Assembly (NCBI RefSeq): GCF_001039355.2
Contig: NW_019775414.1
Coordinates: 188,001 to 248,000 of the forward strand
Reading direction: 5' to 3'
Source: Lingula anatina
Taxonomy: Eukaryota > Brachiopoda > Lingulata > Lingulida > Lingulidae
Length of the DNA stretch: 60,000 nt
Below are positions 1 through 44,844 of the stretch, piece by piece (position 1 is the stretch's first letter; each line of letters starts with the position of its first letter). The position numbers and the translations under genes were made by a program. A model generated the notes under the pieces. That model was not told the DNA's origin. It saw only the letters and a list, made by a program, of their open reading frames with translations, and searched no databases.

Positions 1-413
1 AGAAAAGGTGAAACCTGGAAAGAAAGTATAAAAAGTCCAATCTCAATTAATGTTTTGGTTTTTTTTTTTGCTCTATTAAATGACATTTGACATCATAATT
101 TTCAGAGGAAGCAGCCTGACCATTAAAATTTTTGTAGTCTTTAATGAATTTCTTAGGGTTAAATTACCCCCGAGTTTCAAAGGACACTGGAAACTTACCT
201 GTCTGAATGCTTGTAGCTCAGAGGAGTTACCAGTGCCCTCAGACACTCAGGGTAAGAAAGTAGGCTTCAGATATGATGTGAAATTTGATTGTAATATATT
301 TCTAAGATAATCTTCAATGCGTCCAAACTTTTAAGCTAGAACTTGGTTAATTTCTGTATAGCTATATCTAAGCTTAAATAAAAATAAAAGAAGGCAAGTG
401 ACACTCTACAAAC

Positions 414-1440
414 CTAATGGTAGCTTCTTCCCCTTCAAGTTCTCTTCATCTAAAAAGACACAAATGCTGTCCGCAATGTATTCATACACATCTTTAGATG
501 GTCCGCACAGAGTTTCCTCAGGTATTCTCACTTCTTTGCAGTAATCTCTGGTGATAAGACCTTTCTTCATTTGAAGATGGATCACTCTAAAATTGGTACC
601 TCCAAGGTCAAGTGCTAAATAGTCTCCATCCTCTGTAATTATATAATCAAAATATGTGATACTGGAGTACTAAGTTAAGTTTGATGTCCTCCAAATAATT
701 TATGCATTATAAAAAAAGTTTTCAGCGTGTTGTAATTTCTTTTTTAAATGTTAGGGGAGGGGAAGATAGACACCATAAATCAGAAAAAAAAAAAAAAAAA
801 AACAATGACTTCTTAGTAGAAAAAAGTATCTTTGCTCTTCACAGCCTATTGTACATTTCTTTATGTTTTTATTCACCTGTTCCATCACAAAGGGCTCTGA
901 CATAAGTGTTTTCACAAAGACAACTACTTTGTTTCCTCTTCTCTGGATCTTTATTCATTGCCAGGTCCATCTCAGAATCCAAGGTATCCATGACTTTCCT
1001 CACAGTCTCATCAGTCAGTCGCAATGGGGCCGTGATCTCCAAAATCTTTTATATAAAAGAAAAAGGTTGCGATCAAAATATTGATAAAATATACACTTAC
1101 ATAACATTGTCCTAGATCATTTTAAATAAACATGATTCTATGTAATTAGACTGGTTATGGAAATGCTGTGTCTCTGTCTTATTATACCGTTTTGACATTG
1201 TGTCAATATCTATTGTGATGGCATGGATCAAGTATCTTGTTAAAAATAATCTTGAGTAGACCTCATTTCAGTACCTTAATTATATAAGTCATTTAAACTC
1301 GAACAGATGCAAATTCTAGGGTTTATAACATTTACAGCATTCTGCAATGTTGGATATTTATAATGAACCCAAATTCTTACCCTCTGTTTCTTTTCTGAGT
1401 CTTCCACATTCAACTTTGGGCATTTTGGGTTTGATGCCAT
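414..1440 (-). CDS. HK: Hexokinase, N-terminal part (first three coding exons, gene runs off the left edge)
   Basis: ATP-dependent hexose phosphorylation, the entry step of glycolysis. Exons read on the minus strand: 1440-1381 (ATG at 1440, 20 codons), 1045-877 and 632-414. Phases fit at each junction (0, then 1), and the donors are GTAAG, GTGAAT and a weaker GTTTGT. The second exon encodes the RLTDETVRKVMD helix typical of the hexokinase small subdomain. The third carries the nucleotide-binding phosphate-1 motif LALDLGGTNFRV and ends at KKLPLG, just before where the family has its FTFSFP sugar-site strand. The ATG is the first in frame after the splice acceptor at 1473. The remaining two thirds of the protein should lie left of base 1. 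Which hexokinase isoform this is cannot be told from 149 residues. Confidence 0.9.
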
Positions 1441-2044
1441 GATGAAAATTTTCCAATCTTCCAAGTTAAGACCTAAATAGAAAATCAGGGTTCAGATGTT
1501 TTTCAGAGCCCACATTTTCAAAAAAATTTATCATACATTGAAATCAATACTTTGTTGATGACCTTCTTTTAGGCACAATTTCAGTTTTCAATTTATGTAA
1601 TCTTTGTATTAGAAGATTTTTTTATGAATTTTTTCTTAAATGTAGAATGTCTTAAATAAGTGAAAAATTATTACATCCGTATATATTTAAAAATAAGGCA
1701 AGCTGGAACACATAGTGGCTTTTTTTCACACTTGATATCATAATGAAATGACTTCAATGATATTTCTATGTAAATATGTATATACTTTAGTGTACACTAA
1801 AGCCTTATTTCAACTGCACTTAATAACCAACTCTCAGGTGACTGGCTTTAAGCAGTTACTAAATCAGAGTTCTATATTTGTTTTGTTGGTGAAATAGATT
1901 GCTTTCAAATTTTCTGACACAGATGGAATTCAATGTACAATAGGGATGAAGACCACATTCAAAAGAACTTTTATGATGCATGACTATATATGAGCTAATA
2001 ATCATTGGTGCATACGACTATAGCAATCTGTTGAGCAATATACC

Positions 2045-2046
<2 letters not shown>

Positions 2047-2110
<64 letters not shown>
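2047..2110. repeat. (TA)n microsatellite, about 32 units
   Basis: An uninterrupted alternating A/T run of about 64 bases. It produces a spurious Tyr-Ile open reading frame. Confidence 0.97.
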
Positions 2111-2113
<3 letters not shown>

Positions 2114-2560
2114 AAACTGGGTTTCAATGTTATGGATTAACTTAGCGGGCTTATTTGTTGTTTTGATAAGAATTTTTTTCCATTTCCTTGAAAACCTGTC
2201 TTTGCTGTTTCAAAGGCACATATTATTTGTGCAGAACTTTCCTTAAATTAGTTTTGAGACTCACAAGAGGGATGAACGGTAAGTACAAACATGTTTACTA
2301 GCATAACTATCACAGAGACCTGACAAATTTTAGTTTATTTTTTTCCCACCTTAATCCCTAAAACTGCATTTCATGTTATTCAAGTACATGCACAACTGAC
2401 ACAACAGTATAAACAATAAAATAATAAATTCTATAGATTTTCATTAAATATACATGTACAAGTAATCTGATATCATCATTCTGGGGTGATAAAAGTCAGC
2501 AATATGAGTTTTGGAAATACATGGGAATGAATTATGTAAAAATTAAGCCTCGACTATAAT

Positions 2561-2608
2561 CCCCCCCCCCCCCCCCCCCCCCCCACACACACACACATAC
2601 ACACACAC
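2561..2608. repeat. Poly-C run followed by a (CA)n microsatellite
   Basis: 24 consecutive C residues run directly into CA repeats broken by one TA. The exact run length may not be reliable in an assembly. Confidence 0.95.
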
Positions 2609-2750
2609 TCCACCACATGCACACAAAATTCAGGACAAAGTTTATCAAGTAACGTGGCAGATAGCATCGTGCAGTGCATTGACGAATTTAATCATGAAAT
2701 AATCATGCCACAAAAAAGGCCTAAAATGAAAAAATACGTATAAGCTTTAC

Positions 2751-2845
2751 CTGAACAATTCACACTTGATATGTTCCTGGAGTCCAATGGAAAAGTTCTG
2801 ACCTCTCCACACCTCCACTGTTTAGCAGGTAATTAGGTCAACACA
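2751..2845 (-). other. Possible 5' untranslated exon of the hexokinase gene
   Basis: On the minus strand a good donor (TTCAG followed by GTAAAGC, intron starting at 2750) ends an ATG-free stretch. The hexokinase start-codon exon has an acceptor (CTATTTAG at 1473-1480) just upstream of its ATG, so an upstream non-coding exon is required. This is the nearest good candidate. The 5' limit given here is a guess. Confidence 0.35.
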
Positions 2846-3180
2846 CCGGCCTAATAATATGTTCCCAAAAGGTGGCGCTACAGGATACGCCTCAGCCATT
2901 TAATCAAAACGTATTTTTACGATTTTGATCATATTCGTATAATAAAAAAGAAAACTTGATTGACTATATCATTATCATTTACACATGTTGAAATTGGGCA
3001 GTAATGAAAATTTGCACAAATAATATCATTTTTACATCAAAAGTGTTGGTCGTATCTTGAAAAAGCGCTTACGAATATCCAGCGAAAATAAGCATGCACG
3101 GCAAACCTCCACTCATGAGTACCTTTGACTTGGGGTAACTTTCTTTAGGTTTGCTTGCATGATAGGAAGACAAATTGAAC
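2846..3180. promoter_or_regulatory. Head-to-head promoter region, hexokinase (-) / POLR3B (+)
   Basis: The interval separates the putative minus-strand hexokinase leader exon from the POLR3B start codon. It must hold at least the POLR3B transcription start. There is no clear TATA box. A short out-of-frame ATG at 3159 precedes the POLR3B ATG and would form an overlapping upstream ORF if transcription starts left of it. Start sites were not seen directly. Confidence 0.4.
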
Positions 3181-32789
<29,609 letters not shown>

Positions 32790-33256
32790 AAACAGTGCGA
32801 GGTGTGTCATAGCAGAGAGACAGTGTTGGCAACACTGACGCAGTCAAATGCGTCAATTTATTGATACATGTCATCAATAATTGGAGAATGACAACAAAGA
32901 AATTCCTCAGCTGTGTTAAGTAGCAGCATTAGCTTTTAAAATATCAGAATTATTATCAGTGTGTGTGAGTGCATGCATTTCTGTGTATTTATGTGTGTGT
33001 TTGTTCAAATGCATAAGTGGTAATAAGTTTGGGTTTTTTTAAGCTAATGTTTGCTTCTTGTAAAAACCAAAAAACAGTGCTAAACAGTGCACAAAATAGA
33101 CATAAGTATTAAGAACTGACAGCTTTGTTGAGACAAGTTTTTGTATTTAAAATTATATTAAAATTAGGTTGTTTATTTTATTTTGTTTCACCCAAGCATA
33201 GTGCCTTCAGCCAATAATCTATCAAGGTCACTTTGCCGACGGGAAGTTTGAGTATG

Positions 33257-33471
33257 AATAAATACATGATATTTGGGCTTTCATACACTTTTGACTTTGT
33301 ATGCCAAATTATTGTGTTTGAATAAACAATGTCTCATGTAGCAGTGATAACAAAAGGTTGAGCACTTTTTTCTAGCAAGATGAACTCCATCAGTTATAGA
33401 ATTTTGTAGGTAAATTGATAAGTTCATATAAAATATAAGAAAAATCATGTTGTTATTTGTTATGCAATAAA
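33257..33471 (+). terminator. POLR3B polyadenylation signals
   Basis: Three AATAAA hexamers follow the stop codon: 33257-33262, 33321-33326 and 33466-33471. Which is used cannot be told from sequence. They imply a 3' UTR of about 0.5-0.7 kb. Confidence 0.55.
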
Positions 33472-33719
33472 ATATTCTGTTTTCCACCTGGAATATGGCT
33501 TTTTTATTGATCTATAAAAAAACATTCTCTTTAAAAACAATTGTAAGAAAAAAAAAATCCTTCTTGAAACGAAAATTAGCACTTTCTATCAGTAACAAAG
33601 AAAAGACAGGAAAGGCATATCCAGCATACTGTAGTTTTGTAAGGAGTCTCCTTAATTTTATGTATCTACATCATGAAAACGTCCAAACGAGGTGGTTAAA
33701 CTGCTAGATTGCTCCAGAT

Positions 33720-33899
33720 TGTTCATTTGTCACGCGTCGCACCTGTCACATTACAAGACATTCGTCCAATCACGTAAGGAACCGTCAGTTTGTCCGTCTC
33801 TGGCAATTGCGCATGCGTGTACTGTCTCTAACGTGGCAAGTAAACGAAGTTGTAGTTCTCTGGGGGATTAGCCACGTTTTTGGCTAAGTTGCAGCAAAA
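33720..33899 (+). promoter_or_regulatory. TMED2 promoter region with an NRF-1-like palindrome
   Basis: Locally GC/CpG-richer than its surroundings. It contains TGCGCATGCGTG at 33808-33819, close to the NRF-1 consensus (YGCGCAYGCGCR), about 90 bp before the start codon. There is no obvious TATA box. That the site is used is inference. Confidence 0.5.
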
Positions 33900-37220
<3,321 letters not shown>

Positions 37221-37895
37221 TGTTTTTTTAAGGTGTGAGTAATATATATTTGCCATCAAAAGGATTGAGGAAGAAAAGCCTGTTGAGAAAAAAAAGGGAG
37301 TTTGCTCAGGTTCAAAGAAGGGTATTTGGATACCACCATTAAAAGTCTGCAGCTTCACAATGTGTTATTTTGTGTATAATTTACATGTTTAGACAAAAAA
37401 ATGGTTCATGTATTAATGAAAAGTGATTAAGGGAGGGGGGGTGCTTACATGCAAAGAACTCTTCCGTTGAGTTAATTGTATGTTAATTTCATTCAAGCCT
37501 CTGCTTTCTGTGTTATTTTTCAATTTTATCACATTTGTAAATAAGAGTTAAAGTGAATTAAAAACTAAGAATTTAAAAAAAAAGTCACTTCACATTGGTA
37601 TCCTTGACTTTTGTAAATATAGTATATATATATTTCTTTTACATGTTTAAGTAACAATGTTGGTTTTCAAAGGGTTGTTTAGTGTAATCAGATAGAAGTC
37701 AATTAGTTTTTGTACCATCAACAGTTTTGTGGTCTTCCTCAACGGTCACTTATATAGTATTACTTCTTTTGTCATTTCCTGAACATTCTTCAAAAATTAA
37801 CTGTAAAAATAAGTGTAATACAGATTTTCTTACCTTTCTGAAATAGCAAAGTGAATTTCAAACTTATAACTTGAGATACCAGTGATTGTTTTACA

Positions 37896-37934
37896 AATAA
37901 ACAATACAAAACTAGTATTGGTTTTTATTTTATT
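37896..37934. terminator. Convergent polyadenylation signals of TMED2 (+) and MRPL18 (-)
   Basis: AATAAA on the plus strand at 37896-37901 serves TMED2. TTTATT on the plus strand at 37924-37929 and 37929-37934 is AATAAA on the minus strand for MRPL18. Their cleavage zones would overlap. Confidence 0.65.
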
Positions 37935-38081
37935 TAATTCTGTAAATGTTTTACTCTATATAAGTACATCTGCATATTAGCAACAGATCAAGTTCTGGGA
38001 GTCGATTATTCTATGCATTACACTTCCAAAAGACCTGAAACTGTATTGTCAGTTGTACCAAGCCAATGTCTCATTAAAATG

Positions 38082-40334
38082 TTAGTCTTTACAGTGTGGG
38101 GGGTCCTCAGTGCTGTGGTGCCACTTTCCATATCCTAAAACTTTGTGCTCTTCTAGAAACTTTTCAATTTTATTATTTGCAAGTTTTGCTTCCTCTAGAA
38201 TTTTACCATGGACACTTGTTCTCCACCTTATATTTGGTGGTTTTGCACCTACTAGTCTTTCATCAATTTTATCATAGTCTATTCCTGGGAAGAAATCTGG
38301 AACTAATTCCATGGGTTCAAAACCAGTTATTCCACAGTCTATAACAGCATTGAAGAAAGCATTTTCCTGAAAATAAAATCAAGTGATCAAAAATAATGCA
38401 CAGACAGATAAAAGGATGTGCTGTGTGTGGTAATAAAATTATTACATGTAACAGGAACACCAAAAGAAATGTTTTAAAAATTGATCACAAATAACACCTT
38501 CATTTATCCAGGCTCACACATTGTACAAAGAAACAGCCAAGAGTATCAAAATCCACAATTTCTTTGATTAAAAGTGTAATCAACCAGCTACAGAGTAAAT
38601 ATATCAATGCTACGATAAGTCCAACACACATAAAACCTACCTTCACAAAAGTTGATATTCTATTTGTGTTGCCATCTGGATTTTGCACCTGAAAATGTAA
38701 GCCAGTGATCCCAGCCATAGCACACCTGTGGGCAATCACCCGGCCTATATTAATAGCTGCTGCTACATTTTTTGAGCTAGAAATAAAATTGTGAAAGGAT
38801 TTTTTTTCCAGTTTTTTTAAATGTACAAAACAAAGGGGTATCAAAAACCATTCAACTTCATAACTAGTTAATAAAATAGTTAATCAAGTCGACATTTATC
38901 TTATCAAAAATGCTTGTTTTACATCAATCTTAATTGTCAATGATTAAGAATTAAGCATAAAGAAGATAAAACAACATATGACCCTCTGTGTTCAATTGGA
39001 CCACTTTTTTCCTGAAAAATCTTTCACCCTGCACTTTAGCAATAACTTCAAAAGGTAATTACTTGTTCATGTGCTTTTTGATGGCCCATTCTTTAGTTGA
39101 AGCTGTTATGAGCACTTTTCCTGAGGAATGTTCAACCCAAGCCCATGTGTTCGCAGCACTGAATCCAAAAAGAAGCCTGAAAAATGTACATATATATCAC
39201 AAAACCACAAGTTATTTAAATTTTAACTGGATGAAATAACACTCACCTGCTAAGTTTGAAAGTACTGCTCAATGTTAAACTTGTCTTAAATTGGCTAAAC
39301 AAAATAGGGTTGACTTGTTTTATTCAAATTTGGGGGGGAAATGATGAAAATGTTGTGATTTGGCTTAGCGAAAAAAAAAATAGCTAGCACTATCCCAGCA
39401 AATATGGTCAAATGAGAATAGATATCATTTCTATTCAAAATGAGCAATTGTTTACTACATGAATCATAGATTCCTCTTTTATGTCAAAAATTTAATAAAA
39501 GACAAATATTGCAGATAAGTATGGGTTTTGAGAAAAAGAGATTACTAAATGAAAACGTGTGCTACTTTCAGTAATGAATATTAAGAACCTACCTGTGATA
39601 AAACTCCTTAGTGGGATACTGTAATATCCACCCTTTTCTTTTTTTAGCAATTCCCATGAACTCTAAGTTTCTGAAATAAAACAGTCCACTTGAATTTATT
39701 CAATTTCTCAAATCATCTCTAACAATATCTTAAGTATCTCTAACAATATCTTAAGTGTGTATGAATATTCCTTTATTTGTCTTTCTTCGTGTTTTTAATA
39801 CAATAAAGCTTTTTGAGTAATAAATTGTGCACACAAGAGTCAATCTACATGTAATCTGCCATCAAGTGATGTATAAAATAAATATTGAAAAAAACCTTGG
39901 GTTTCTGTTGACAAAATTGGGGTTGACCATCATATCATTTTCTGATAATGTTTCCTCCTCACTTGGTTTCTGTTGTGGTTCATCCTCACTGCCAGGAATA
40001 TTAGTGCAATATGTGCATCTGGTGCAGTGTGCTGCGAAAAATGAAATGCGAAATGCGTTATATTACATGATGTATTTCTCAAATCAATATGGTAACTGCA
40101 GACACTGAAACTTGTACAAGTCTACAGTAAGTGAAACTTATGAAGTTTCTTCAGCTTAGTACAAGAACCTGCCACTGAGTTAAACAGCGACAAAAAGCAG
40201 AGAAACGCGCAAGTAAAACATTACAACACACCTCCTAAGTATCCTGTGGCATTTTGCTGAATGCCAAGCTGGCTTGCTCTCCTTAAAGCTCTTGGGAATT
40301 CCTTGCAAATGGCTTGAGATACTAGGGACAACAT
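38082..40334 (-). CDS. MRPL18: Mitochondrial ribosomal protein uL18m
   Basis: Protein of the large mitochondrial ribosomal subunit that binds near 5S-type RNA or its substitute. Minus-strand exons: 40334-40232, 40031-39896, 39670-39593, 39176-39063, 38776-38641, 38366-38082. All phases fit, giving 283 codons plus stop, longer than about 180 in human because of an acidic/Cys-rich linker and a C-terminal extension. Recognisable blocks are NPRNLEFMGIAKKRKGW, VEHSSGKVLITASTKEWAIK and NIGRVIAHRCAMAGI, which align with the family's NPRNLELL, REWAIKKHL and IGRVLAQRC. The N-terminus MLSLVSQAICKEFPRALRRA is basic and amphipathic, as expected of a mitochondrial presequence. The exon 2 donor (GTTTTTTT) is weak but frame-required. 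The HCTRCTYC stretch encoded there is unusual. Confidence 0.9.
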
Positions 40335-40631
40335 GGCATCTACACAGGAGACCACTTCACCGGAAGTCTCTATTTGATCACTTAAGGCAGACCACAGTTT
40401 CGAATTATATGGAAATTATCATTGATTTAAACCGAGGCACTATTTAACATAATTCTTAAAAAATGTTGTTTTATATTTTAATTTGTAAGTTTGCTCTCTA
40501 CTGCATGCAATTCAGCAATTTAGAACTAAAAGTTATGGTGACAAGAGCATGACCGGAAGTCAATACATTTTAAGCCTCGCTGTCAGTGGTATACACGTGC
40601 GAAGGAAAACATTCAGCGAAAGAAGCATCAG
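40335..40631. promoter_or_regulatory. Bidirectional promoter MRPL18 (-) / NLE1 (+) with two ETS sites
   Basis: The two start regions are separated by under 300 bp. ACCGGAAGT, the ETS/GABP consensus, occurs at 40359-40367 and 40552-40560 in the same orientation. NLE1's untranslated first exon ends at a GTGAGA donor (exon end 40631). ETS-rich, TATA-less bidirectional promoters are known for ribosomal and mitochondrial housekeeping genes. Use of these sites is inferred. Confidence 0.65.
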
Positions 40632-41271
40632 GTGAGATGTGTTATTGTGACAATCGGCATAAAAATACTTGAAATCAAATTGTTGAATACAAACATTGTA
40701 CCATCCTATTTCACTGTTTTTTATACTCAAAAGCTCATAATATGTTCTGCTGAGTACAGGGCGGACACATCCTATATTGTTAGTTACCAGTAGTGTCGAT
40801 CACTGTGTGCCAAACGTTGTAGCCACAAATATGTTTTTTTGCGAGAATATAACCATATTGAAGCAAGTGGTGCTGCTGACAGGTTTTTAAAATATATTTT
40901 ATATTATATTATGTAACATTTCCCTTAACCAAAGCTTTCAACAAAGTTAAATTACATTTACATGATACTATTTTATTGTTTATTTAATTTGTTTTGATTT
41001 ATTGATCGATTGGTTTATTTATTATTATTAGTAGTAGTAACCAGTAGTATTAGTATAATTGAATTGAATTAAATTTAATCTTTTTGGATATAGAACTGTA
41101 ACTTTATTATTCAGCTTCTTAATTTGTTAGTGAATGTAGTATCCTACTACTGGTAGTGGTGTAATATTTTTGACCCATCTAAGAAAAAAAAACTGCATGC
41201 ATGCTACATTGTTCGTAATCTCAAACATGAGCAGCATCTTTATATTATTGTGTATCTGTCATTTATTCAGG

Positions 41272-41501
41272 ATGGATGAAGTCGATGATAGAAGATTGCT
41301 GGTTCAGTTTAAGAGTGAAGATGGAGAATCTACAGGGTCCCCATTTGACCTACCCATAAACATCACAAAAGACAAACTGCAACTGATCTGCAATGCACTT
41401 CTTCAACAGGTAAAATAAATGTTCAGATTTGATTGTTGCCAGAGGCAACAATCACAACACTAAATGTCTAGGTTATAAATGCATCCTTTTCACATCAGGC
41501 A

Positions 41502-41538
<37 letters not shown>

Positions 41539-44500
41539 TATTAGTATATATTATGCGAAAAGGGCAATTGGGCAATTCAATTGAATTGATAACTTTTACT
41601 TGATAAATGTTTTGATAACATATGTAGCCTTAGATTTCTTTGATTCTTTGATACTACAGTTTTGAATGAATATTCCATACATTGTTACCTATTGGTATTT
41701 TGCAAGGTTTTTTTTTCAATCAGCATGAGATTTTATGAATATTTAAAGAATCATTGAAATGAGCTCTTTTTTCTGTTCACTTTTCTACATGTACAATATT
41801 TCAAGCCACCAAAATGAATACTTTCAGGAAGAAGCAACACCATACTCATTTTTTGTAAGTGATGTAGAAATCACAGAGACACTAGAAAAGTCATTAACAA
41901 AAGACACATTAGAGGACACAGAGAAAGTTGTGGAAATTGTCTACCAGCCACAAGCTGTATTCAAAGTACGAGCAGTTACAAGATGCACCAGCACCATTGA
42001 GGGGCATGCAGAAGCTGTGATATCAATAGCATTTAGTCCCAGTGGAAGGTAAAGATTTTATATCATTCTTGTGATTTACTTACTCATTATTGTCAAGTCC
42101 AAATTTTGAACCAAGCAATAGTAAATTTGTCATATTTTTTCATTCATTAAGTTGAAATTCCCTTTACTAAAGTAAGCACAGTTAGGTACAATGAAAAGAA
42201 AAATTGATGGTAATTATAATGCTGTGTCATCCACTTACAATCATACAGAATGGATTTCGATAAAAACATTGTCTAAATTTTGGTCTTTCAGAAAATATTG
42301 CATGTTTTATATGTAACAAGTTGTAATTGTTGATATTCATAAAGTTCTAAAGAGACATTTTATTTTTCCATACTCAAGGTACTTAGCCAGTGGGTCTGGG
42401 GACACAACTGTTAGATTCTGGGATCTTACTACAGAGACTCCTCAGTTCCAGTGTAAAGGTAACATTTGGGTTTTGATTTATTCTTTATTCTCTCTGAAGG
42501 AGTTCATGTTTTACCGAAGTTTGTGGTTTTATTTAAACACTGTATTTATTATTATTGAATGTCTGTATGTTAGTCTTTAAATATGCCTTATAGGCAATTT
42601 AATCATTTAACTGGTGAATTCTGTGTTGTGTCAACATTCTTTTTGGTAAAAGTAATTGAACAAACACTATCTGTTGATTTATGATTATTGTTCTTTAAAA
42701 GTCATGCATAGTAGTTACACTTTTAATTGGTTTGAAAAAGGGATGATGTTGAGATATATAGTTATCCATATAATATGATTTATAGTTTCAAGGTTTCCAA
42801 CCATGCATAATAGTCACATTCTTGTTATTTATATTGAAATTTATTCTTTTAGCTCACAAACATTGGGTGTTATGTATTGCATGGTCTCCAAATGGCAAAA
42901 AACTAGCATCAGGTTGTAAAAACAGTCAGGTGAGTCAAAGCAGCATGCAAACTTGAAAAATTCTGACCATTTTCTGGAAGACCCAAGTTGGCTCTGTCTG
43001 CCCCTGATTATACTAGAGACAATGAAAAACCTAAAAGGATATATCTGATTGTGTTATGATCTGTTTTAGCCTGGAGAGCTTGATTGCTTTGCACAATGTC
43101 ACATCTAACACAATGACATGTTAACTATGCCAAAATGTGTGAGATGATATATAAAGATAGTGTAGGCATGTGTAAGATAAATCCTGCAGACATAATTGTT
43201 TACATGTTGTTTAGTAACTTCCAACTTTTCTACGTTGATTTAAGAAGTAAAAAAAAGATATTTAGGATGTTTTAGCAAAATTACAACAAGTAAATACTGA
43301 AACTTTGGCTTTGTTCTTTGAAAGAGACTTCTAATTTTTATAAAAAATATAGGTCTGTATTTGGGACCCCTCTTCAGGGAAACAACTTGGAAAGACTTTG
43401 ATTGGTCACAGGCAGTGGATCACATGGTTGACATGGAAACCTTTACATTTGTGAGTTGAATGTCTAGTGATTTATGATTCCATTTCAGATACTGAAACTG
43501 TTGCCCCATATTATGAAAGCTGTATAATGGTTATTTAATGTTGTTGGTTTTGCTAAGTGCAGTTAACATTGAAGACTATTGTATTGCAGATTGTATAGAC
43601 TTATTTATGACTTATGTTCCATTTTAAGAGTAGATGTGGTTTATATTTATGCTGGCTTGAAATTGTTTAAGAATAAATTGAAATGTTTGTATTCATTTTC
43701 AGAGATCCAGAAAGCAGGTTTCTTGCTAGTTCATCAAAAGTAAGTAGTGTATAAAAAAAAGTATTGTATTATATGTTAGTCAAGTTAGCTGTCTTATACT
43801 TTTTGAGTTGTTTATATTTCTAATTTGTTTTGTTACAAGAAATCTTTCATAATATTAAATGTAACAAAAGGAAATTACCATAATTTTAACATATAAATTT
43901 TGCCTATCTTGCACTTTCAAGGTTGTTATGCAGTACACTTATGATGAATGAAAATAAGATTTAATTTGTTTTTACTTTTTATTCAGGATGCCACAATTAG
44001 AATTTGGGACACAGTTCTATGCCAATGTAAGCTTGTCTTGTCTAGTCACCTACAGTCTGTCACTTGTATTAAATGGGGAGGAACAGATCTCATCTACTCG
44101 GGCTCACAAGACAGGACAATAAAAGTTTGGAGGGGAGAAGATGTATGTTTTTTATGAAATTTGCACCATTTATATTTTTTTCTTGGTCAATAGTAAATGG
44201 ATATTTCTTTATCTCAGTTAAATGGGTAAATATAACTACCATTTCCAAAAATTAAATCCAAACAGCTATTATTTTTTATTCTTCTTATTGTTGCTTAGTA
44301 AAAATAATGCATCTGTTATGTAAAAATGTTTAAAAATTACAGTATTTCATCTCTCAGATCAACCACTTTTCTTTTTCTTCTTTTAGGGTGTGTTATGTAG
44401 AACATTACAAGGTCATGGTCACTGGGTGAACAACCTTGCCCTCAGCACAGACTATGTCATCAGAACTGGCTCCTTTGACCCTTCCACAGCCACTGTAGTA

Positions 44501-44807
44501 CCAAGAGATATTGATGACANATGTTTAAAAATTACAGTATTTCATCTCTCAGATCAACCACTTTTCTTTGAGGCCAGCAGATAACCTTTCTTATCTTTTT
44601 CTTCTTTTAGGGTGTGTTATGTAGAACATTACAAGGTCATGGTCACTGGGTGAACAACCTTGCCCTCAGCACAGACTATGTCATCAGAACTGGCTCCTTT
44701 GACCCTTCCACAGCCACTGTAGTACCAAGAGATATTGATGACATTGGTAGTATCATTTGGATTATTTATTTTATTTTATTTTATTTTATTTTATTTTATT
44801 TTATTTT

Positions 44808-44844
<37 letters not shown>

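Larger units (their letters stand above)
1473..2750. other. Hexokinase 5' intron, non-coding
   Basis: AT-rich sequence between the putative untranslated exon and the first coding exon. It holds a long TA microsatellite and a poly-C/CA run, listed separately. I see no other gene-like structure. Confidence 0.5.

Noticed and set aside
1980-2246. Plus-strand ORF with a Tyr-Ile repeat
   Set aside because: It is translation of the TA microsatellite, with no protein-like flanks.
33495-33707. Small plus-strand ORF between POLR3B and TMED2
   Set aside because: It is Lys/Phe-rich low-complexity translation of AT-rich 3' flanking DNA with no family resemblance.
41170-41271. Upstream ATG at 41170 extending the NLE1 first coding exon
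   Set aside because: A clean acceptor (TGTCATTTATTCAG) ends at 41270 and the family start ([13 protein letters not shown]) follows directly. The extra codons are intron.
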